DNA of 13,644 nt. Source: Wuchereria bancrofti (taxonomy: Eukaryota; Nematoda; Chromadorea; Rhabditida; Onchocercidae). Below, piece by piece: positions 8,722 through 13,644 of the stretch. The stretch's first letter is position 1, and each line of letters opens with the position of its first letter. The DNA lies in assembly GCA_005281725.1 (NCBI GenBank), contig SSBO01000012.1, forward strand, positions 14,475,501 through 14,489,144, given 5' to 3'. The notes beneath the pieces were generated by a model. The model worked only from the letters and a program-made list of their open reading frames with translations, had not been told where the DNA came from and made no database searches. The translations under genes and the position numbers were made by a program.

Positions 8722-8727
8722 TTTATT
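8722..8727 (-). terminator. polyadenylation signal of the membrane-protein gene
   Basis: TTTATT on the plus strand is AATAAA on the minus strand, about 143 bases after the stop at 8870-8872. It is the first such hexamer downstream; another lies at 8682-8687. Confidence 0.45.
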
Positions 8728-8869
8728 CCTTGAAGATTAAACATCACACTCCAATATTTTAATTCAAACAAAGAAAAAAACTAGTTTATAGAAGCACAAA
8801 GAAAAAATTCTTCCTTAATTCTGAAATGATTGTTGCAAAATGATCGTACCACACGAGATTCAAATATTT

Positions 8870-10681
8870 TTAAGCTAACCTTTCCAGGAAAATGGTTTTT
8901 TCCTCAGTTTCCGGTGTAATTTCTGCTGGTGTTTCAACCAGTTCTATCATTGTATCAGCACTTGGCCTTGGCATTACTTCACTATATGGGAACACCTAAA
9001 ATGAAAAAGTAAGAATTTAGACAAACAGATTTATGGTTATAGTTTCGGGGAAATCTTAAAGAAACTTGTTAAGACTAAAAAATACCTTAAGAAGTTTCAA
9101 TACCTTAAGAAATATTGATAAATCAATTTTGAGTTTTATAAGAGATGCGATACAATGATATTACAATTGAAAATTAGGTTAAACAAAAGAAAAAACGAAC
9201 ATTGATTCCACTATCAGGATTACTTTTTATCGAAAGCCTTAGTTGGGTATTATTCCAGGATGACAATCCTGTTGGGATCCATTCTTCGATTGTCTCAACT
9301 ACCTGAATTGCCGATTGCTCTTTTGATATCAACGTTTCTGAGCCTTGAAATAAATTTTAAATTCAGTTCTATCCATTATTTTACATAAATTTCACCATAA
9401 ATTCAAATTAGTCATCTATTACTTATCGAATCGATACTACAGAAAATATTTGACTATATGTGGGAACATTTATATAGTTCTTATATGAGTGAAGAAATGA
9501 TTGATTCGAAATAATTCTACTCATCTCTTTAGCGAACGATAAACTATTCATTGCATCATATCAGGTAAAGCAATTTTGAAATGTTTTGAGAGAATTAAAA
9601 AATAGAACAAAAAACAATTTTTAAATATTGGAAAATGAAATATGTAGAAAGATAAAAGTAAAATATTACTTCTAACATAAATTATAATTGGCAACATCCT
9701 TTGTAATGTGGCATTAATTTAATCTATTTTGATTTATATTCATAAAAGTGAATAAGTAAAGGAAAAGACAACGAAACAACAAATGAAGGATAAAGAAAAT
9801 CAAAACATTTACAAATGTATAGCCAACAAGAATTGAAATAGGTATGATATTAAAACGAGTAATTAAATATGCATATTCGTTTGTTCTTTCCGGTATCCAA
9901 CAATTATTATCAATAATTTATATGAACCTATCGCAATAGTAATTCATAATTAGACTGATTAATTTACAAAAGTAATAGGAAGGAATAACCGGAACAGCAA
10001 TCTTCATGATCCGAATCGATAACACTAATACATTTGGGTGCAGTATGTATAACAGAAGTTGTTGGTATGCTACCATTATTTTTCTGTGCCATCATGGTTT
10101 TGTAATATGTTGTCTCCATACTATATTGGATAGCCTGAAATTAAAAAAAAAATTAAAAAATTAAAAAAGTTGTGCTATATGAAATGTAATTAGAATACTT
10201 TTAAGTGACTGAAAATTCTGGATTTCATGTAGTCCTACATATATGATAATATTTCGTATGTTATCATGTTATCATTACGTTATCATTACATGTTATTGAT
10301 CATAAATAAATGATGCATGTACATTGAAATGCACAAAATTACCTGAATAAGATATGGAATACCGCGAATATTTCTCATAATCATTTCAGCTTTATCACGA
10401 TCTAATATTTCTGAATTATTGCATTTGCTGAATCGTCGTTGTCGACCAAACAATCGTTTCAAACATTTTGGCCATGTCATTAATAATTTAGGCCGTATTG
10501 TCCATACAATCATTGAAGCGATCAAACCGGTAAGACCAAGACTTAAGAAAATAATTGTTGAATGATTCAAGCCATATCCAGTAGCTAGTAAAATTAATCC
10601 AAGCAGTGATGTTATAAAACTTATCATTGGCAATAACAGTGGTATCAACATTTTCTTCAAATCTTGAATCATAATAACCAT
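8870..10681 (-). CDS. two-helix membrane protein, unrecognised family (4 exons)
   Basis: The proposed coding exons on the minus strand are 10681-10343, 10134-9990, 9343-9303 and 8995-8870, totalling 651 bases or 216 residues plus TAA. The junctions agree in phase: CAG|GTAATT to TTTCAG|GCT (phase 0), TCCG|GTTATT to TTCAAG|GC (phase 1), and CAG|GTAGTT to TTTTAG|GTG (phase 0). The N-terminus is short (MVIMIQDLKK). Helix 1 spans about residues 11-37 and helix 2 about 41-62, with a tiny GYGLNHS loop between them. Then comes a very basic stretch (CLKRLFGRQRRFSK), so by the positive-inside rule both ends are probably cytosolic. The tail is polar and acidic (DSDHEDCC, ETPAEITPETEEK). No enzyme motif or known family is recognised. 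The ATG at 10681 is the first in frame after an acceptor at 10716. The 41-bp exon 3 and its GTAGTT donor, and the GTTATT donor of exon 2, are the weakest points. Downstream of 8870 lies an AATAAA. Confidence 0.72.
9174..9302 (-). other. intron-retention extension after exon 3
   Basis: If the third intron is not spliced, the frame continues for 42 more codons past 9303 (VVETIEEWIPTGLSSWNNTQ, then LRLSIKSNPDSGINV) to a TAA at 9174-9176. The composition, with two Trp and balanced polar residues, is more protein-like than the surrounding introns, so an alternative C-terminus is possible. The fully spliced form is preferred because exon 4 continues in phase with a clean TTTTAG acceptor. Confidence 0.3.
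10256..10289. repeat. short GTTATCATTAC direct repeat in intron 1
   Basis: An 11-base unit occurs twice in tandem (10268-10278 and 10279-10289), preceded by the truncated copy GTTATCAT at 10260-10267. It lies in the first intron (10135-10342) of the minus-strand gene. A nearby A/T-only stretch at 10141-10168 is simple sequence. Confidence 0.75.
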
Positions 10682-10711
10682 AAAACATTGGAATTGATTG
10701 CTATCCAAAAC

Positions 10712-10725
10712 ATCACTGAAAACTT
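10712..10725 (-). promoter_or_regulatory. 5' acceptor, possible spliced-leader site
   Basis: On the minus strand AAAGTTTTCAG ends at 10716, and the reading frame starts at 10714 after one extra base. The first in-frame ATG is 35 bases into this exon (10681-10679). Searching upstream I found no exon that could join with the required two leftover bases and supply an ATG. The donor-like GAAAG|GTAAGG at 10841 has stops just upstream in the needed frame. Nematode genes often receive a spliced leader at such an acceptor, which would make this the 5' end of the mRNA. That is inference. Confidence 0.4.
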
Positions 10726-12219
10726 TAATTTTTTATGAAACTTAACTAACTATCAAAATAGATTAAGCATTGCTTAAGCTATGGAATACATCTGTTTTTG
10801 ACAGTGCAATTAACAATCCAATTGCGCATTCCAACCTTACCTTTCTTCCCCTTCCACTTACTTTCAAATATAATTTAAATATGCTTTTATGAAATATTTT
10901 GTTAAGAATATGGAGATAAAAATTGATAGATGATACGATTCGAAATAAATGGAGTAAAATTAACATATTAATCGATGAAAATCAGTTTGTAGATTGTTCA
11001 TTTGTGGATTTTTTTCAAAACTTTGCTTTGAATTAATTATTTTTTAACTGTTTAAGCACAATTTTTGCAAGTCACCTTCTTCAAAATTAACCATCTTTCT
11101 TTTTGCTTTAAAATTTACACTAATAAAAATATGATTCTGTTTCATGGTATTTTTAATAAGTGAAAACGAACTTTGCTTTTATTATCAAATTTCTCCTCGA
11201 AAATTGATCCTATCCTAAGCTTTTCAACTTTTGTGTTTTTTTTTGGTCTCTAAAAAATTTGTAAATAGGGTACATAACATTTACTTTATAAAGTAAATTT
11301 AAATTGTAAAATTATGCTTCAATCAGCAAAATATTCAAATCAGGTGTAGAATATAATTCTTCACTGATATTTCGACAAATAAGAACGATAAGCATCGACC
11401 GGTCATGAATTATCAATATCATTCGATTATTTCACACTACAGCAACGAATTGATAATTTAAATTTCTCAATTCCGGAAAAGTTCTTTCATTCATTCTTTC
11501 ATCGAATTTTTATTTGATATCTTTGTTCAGAAATTCATTAGACTCAGCTTATTATGTGAATATCAAAATAATCATTAATCAATTATTCGAACGGAACTTT
11601 TTAATAATAACTACTCACTGACTTTTTTTTTAATATGACTTATGTTGATAGCGAAAGTTATAGATAAATTTCGGGCATTGAGAGAAGCGTTTATTTTAAA
11701 ATTTAAAACTTAAGAAAATGAAAGAAGAGAATCTCACTCGTTAAGTAATGCAAATATGATTCGATGAAAAGAAGAATAAAAGATGATATGCTTATTAGCA
11801 TACATAATAATTGGCCGACTCATTTTAATAGTTGTGTTTCAAATTCAATCAATATCAAAAAAAGGAAAAAAGATTCGATATTGCCATTTTTTCTTTTTGT
11901 GTCTGAAACTTGTTACTGATTAAATTTCAAATGTTCATTTCATTTTTAACTTGTTCTACTCCTCACTTCAATATTTCCTTATTTTTATTCCATATGACAG
12001 ACTTGAAATTCAATGTGAATTTTAAATTAGATAGTATAACTTAAAGGTTGAGCATACATTCAAGAAGTTCTATAAATGGATTTTCATTAATGACATAAAT
12101 CAAAATAGAAGAAGGCAGACAAAATCACTCGAGAAAAAATAAGTAACTTAAATTTATGGCCAACTATTAGAGTGTTGAAAAAAGTTTGGAAGGAAAGAAA
12201 ATACACCATGGTAAATTGA
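10717..12219. other. intergenic AT-rich DNA upstream of the membrane-protein gene
   Basis: This should contain the promoter of the minus-strand gene, but no specific element can be identified. A minus frame at 10763-10966 is Leu/Ile/Lys-rich and has no support. A 20-bp perfect palindrome at 11279-11298 is listed separately. No RNA gene was seen. Confidence 0.55.
11279..11298. repeat. 20-bp perfect palindrome
   Basis: ATTTACTTTATAAAGTAAAT is its own reverse complement. It lies about 560 bases upstream of the presumed 5' end of the minus-strand gene. It could be a binding site for a symmetric dimer, but it may equally be chance in AT-rich DNA. Confidence 0.6.
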
Positions 12220-13280
12220 ATGAATTCGAGGAGGAATTATGTGACAATTCGTGATCTGTCCAGATCTAGAAACTGCCTAAAAGTCCTTAAGACATTTTCA
12301 ACTGAGTTTAGTACCATCACTAAGACTAGCTTATATATAGTTTATGCAATAATATTGATATATGTCAAGGTATTATTTCAAAGTAGTTCATTATCATATT
12401 ATTCATATTTGCGAAATATTGATAATCGGTTATATGGACGTGGCCTTATAAAAGAGATTCCTATCAAAGTAAGTAAAAAGGTGTCAATTAACAAGGCTGA
12501 TTTCATTAAAATGTATTCTTTTATCATTTAATTGCAAGACATTATCTTCACGGTAATCTGTTAACACGCCAAATTGAGAGAGTTTGAGAGAGATTATTAT
12601 GATTATTAGTGAAATCTTCCAGTATTAAATTTCAAAAGCACTTAAATCAATCAGTTAGTTAAGCGTGTTGCTGGCTTCAATGAAATATCTAAGTTACTAT
12701 TACTATTTCATTTTCTAATAGCTTGTATCTTGAATATGATCCGAAATCATCGAATTATTCTTCTTACTGTTGTTTTATTCAAAAGACCTTTCCAATTTAA
12801 TAAAACATTGAAATGTCAGCCAAAAAAAGAGACAAAATTGTAAATAACTCGTCTAAAACAAAGAAAAAAATTCACTGAATAATTCCTTTCCCAATTACAT
12901 TTAATTTAATTTTTCCAGTCAAGTGCATTAGTGATAAACTGGCAATCGATATGTCACAGTGCAGCAAATCGATATGAAAAATCGAATGTTGAAATGTAGA
13001 AAATCAACATTAAAAAAATATGGACACATAATTTATAAACATTAGCAAGTTAAAATTTCAGACGATATCGATTAAAACTAATTTTGACATTTTTTTGATA
13101 ATTTTGACACTTTCAAAATTTTGCATTGCATAAATTCAAATAAACAAAAGGTATAATGAGGCAGTATATTTGAACATTATAAAAGGTTCCATTTTTTTTT
13201 TCTTTTAGCTAAAAAAGATTAAGCTTCCGAATTGGGAAAGGAAGAGACAAGGACAAAACAGCGAAAACGGGGGGCAATGA
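12220..13280 (+). CDS. weak two-exon gene candidate, unrecognised
   Basis: A plus frame from ATG 12220 is open for 103 codons. Inside it a perfect nematode-type donor, AAA|GTAAGT, occurs at 12468/12469 after RGLIKEIPIK. A very strong acceptor (long T run, CTTTTAG) ends at 13208 and is followed by LKKIKLPNWERKRQGQNSEN and a TGA at 13278-13280. The phases match (0/0). The first exon includes a hydrophobic stretch (SLYIVYAIILIYVKVLF) that may be a helix or just AT-rich translation. The 740-bp intron, the lack of recognised motifs and the expected frequency of frames of this length in AT-rich DNA keep confidence low. Confidence 0.2.
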
Positions 13281-13644
13281 TGTAGAAAAAGATAAAGTAA
13301 AAAGTGGCTTTATACATTGTCATCGTTTGTTCCTAGCCTCCTTATCTCACTATTCACTACATCTATCAATTATAAGAAGCCAGAAAGGGAAAAAGTAAAA
13401 AAGAGCCTTGCTCATTTACTAGGCTTCGTGAAAATGGATGTTTTATGCCTTGGCTACAATAATCGACGCTAAATTGTTCGCCCTGAAACTAACCTTTTTT
13501 TCACCTCCTCCAACATTTCTTTTCATCTTTTTTCTATTTCATTTACACTTTCCTTCGTTTTTTTTCTTTTGAACATCTTCGGAAAAGTCTTAGTTTAATG
13601 AATTCTTTCATAAAAAATTCATTAAACTTGAACTTTTCACCTTC
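12532..13644. other. right end of window, AT-rich with isolated exon-like pieces
   Basis: Besides the plus candidate exon at 13209-13280, the minus strand shows GTTTCAG (acceptor AG at 13483-13484) followed by a frame open for 38 codons from 13482 to a TGA at 13366-13368 (starts GEQFSVDYCSQGIKHPFSRS). Neither is recognised, and a gene entering from beyond the right edge cannot be excluded. Short direct repeats of TAATTTTGACA occur at about 13079-13110. Otherwise nothing is seen. Confidence 0.35.
13592..13628. repeat. 13-bp inverted repeat (stem-loop)
   Basis: AGTTTAATGAATT (13592-13604) pairs perfectly with AATTCATTAAACT (13616-13628) around an 11-base loop. It is AT-rich and sits at the window edge; no role can be assigned. 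Confidence 0.65.

Larger units (their letters stand above)
5983..8869. other. intergenic AT-rich DNA
   Basis: No coding sequence is supported. Apart from the repeats listed separately, it consists of AT-rich DNA with A and T runs. The proximal part (8600-8869) is the 3' flank of the minus-strand membrane-protein gene. A 63-codon minus frame at 8580-8771 is Lys/Phe/Asn-rich and reads as chance AT-rich translation. Confidence 0.6.

Noticed and set aside
8580..8771. 63-codon minus frame as a further exon of the membrane-protein gene
   Set aside because: Lys/Asn/Phe-rich chance reading in the 3' flank, containing the likely poly(A) signals.
10488..10688. 66-codon minus frame overlapping the first coding exon
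   Set aside because: Shifted-frame shadow of the helix-encoding exon.
10763..10966. 67-codon minus frame as an upstream exon of the membrane-protein gene
   Set aside because: The donor GAAAG|GTAAGG at 10841 is good, but the frame needed to join exon 10715 has stops immediately upstream (TAA and TGA) and no ATG.
1..13644. Bacterial features, CRISPR array, tRNA or rRNA genes
   Set aside because: No regularly spaced repeat-spacer units, no cloverleaf or TTCGA-type box arrangement, no operons. The splice sites mark the DNA as eukaryotic.

Overview
The window reads as nuclear DNA of a nematode, most likely an AT-rich parasitic one such as a filarial or other spirurid species. The evidence is strong AT-richness by eye, compact introns of about 150-650 bases, (T)n-TTCAG/TTTAG splice acceptors, AATAAA polyadenylation signals, and a secreted-type thrombospondin-1 (TSP1) protein. 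I saw no bacterial operon structure, ribosome binding sites, tRNA, rRNA or CRISPR array. The species-level call is inference.

Layout. (1) 189-1407, + strand: the last three exons of a multi-exon gene encoding two TSP1 modules separated by a long Pro/Gly/Tyr linker built from a 27-bp minisatellite (nonapeptides starting GY or DY). Its 5' exons lie outside the window. (2) 1408-3500: AT-rich flank holding the poly(A) signals, one unexplained strong splice acceptor followed by an open frame (2052-2201), and a GC-richer island with two overlapping minus-strand open frames (2905-3173). (3) About 3525-5465, - strand: a decayed non-LTR retrotransposon (LINE) with recognisable AP-endonuclease and reverse-transcriptase domains, broken by stops and frameshifts and by a large internal deletion. 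(4) About 5470-8869: mostly noncoding, with a 67-bp perfect inverted repeat (arms 454 bp apart), a diverged 30-bp tandem pair and a 33-bp tandem repeat. (5) 8870-10681, - strand: a complete four-exon gene, reconstructed here from matching splice phases, for a 216-residue two-helix membrane protein of unrecognised family. A possible spliced-leader acceptor lies just upstream of its ATG. (6) 10717-13644: AT-rich DNA with only weak exon candidates on both strands.

The two supported genes converge: the + strand TSP1 gene and the - strand membrane-protein gene point at each other across about 7.5 kb containing the dead LINE and small repeats. Nothing suggests that the two genes act together. The most distinctive items are the TSP1-nonapeptide-TSP1 protein, the undescribed hairpin-membrane protein with a possible intron-retention isoform, and the perfectly matched long inverted repeat.
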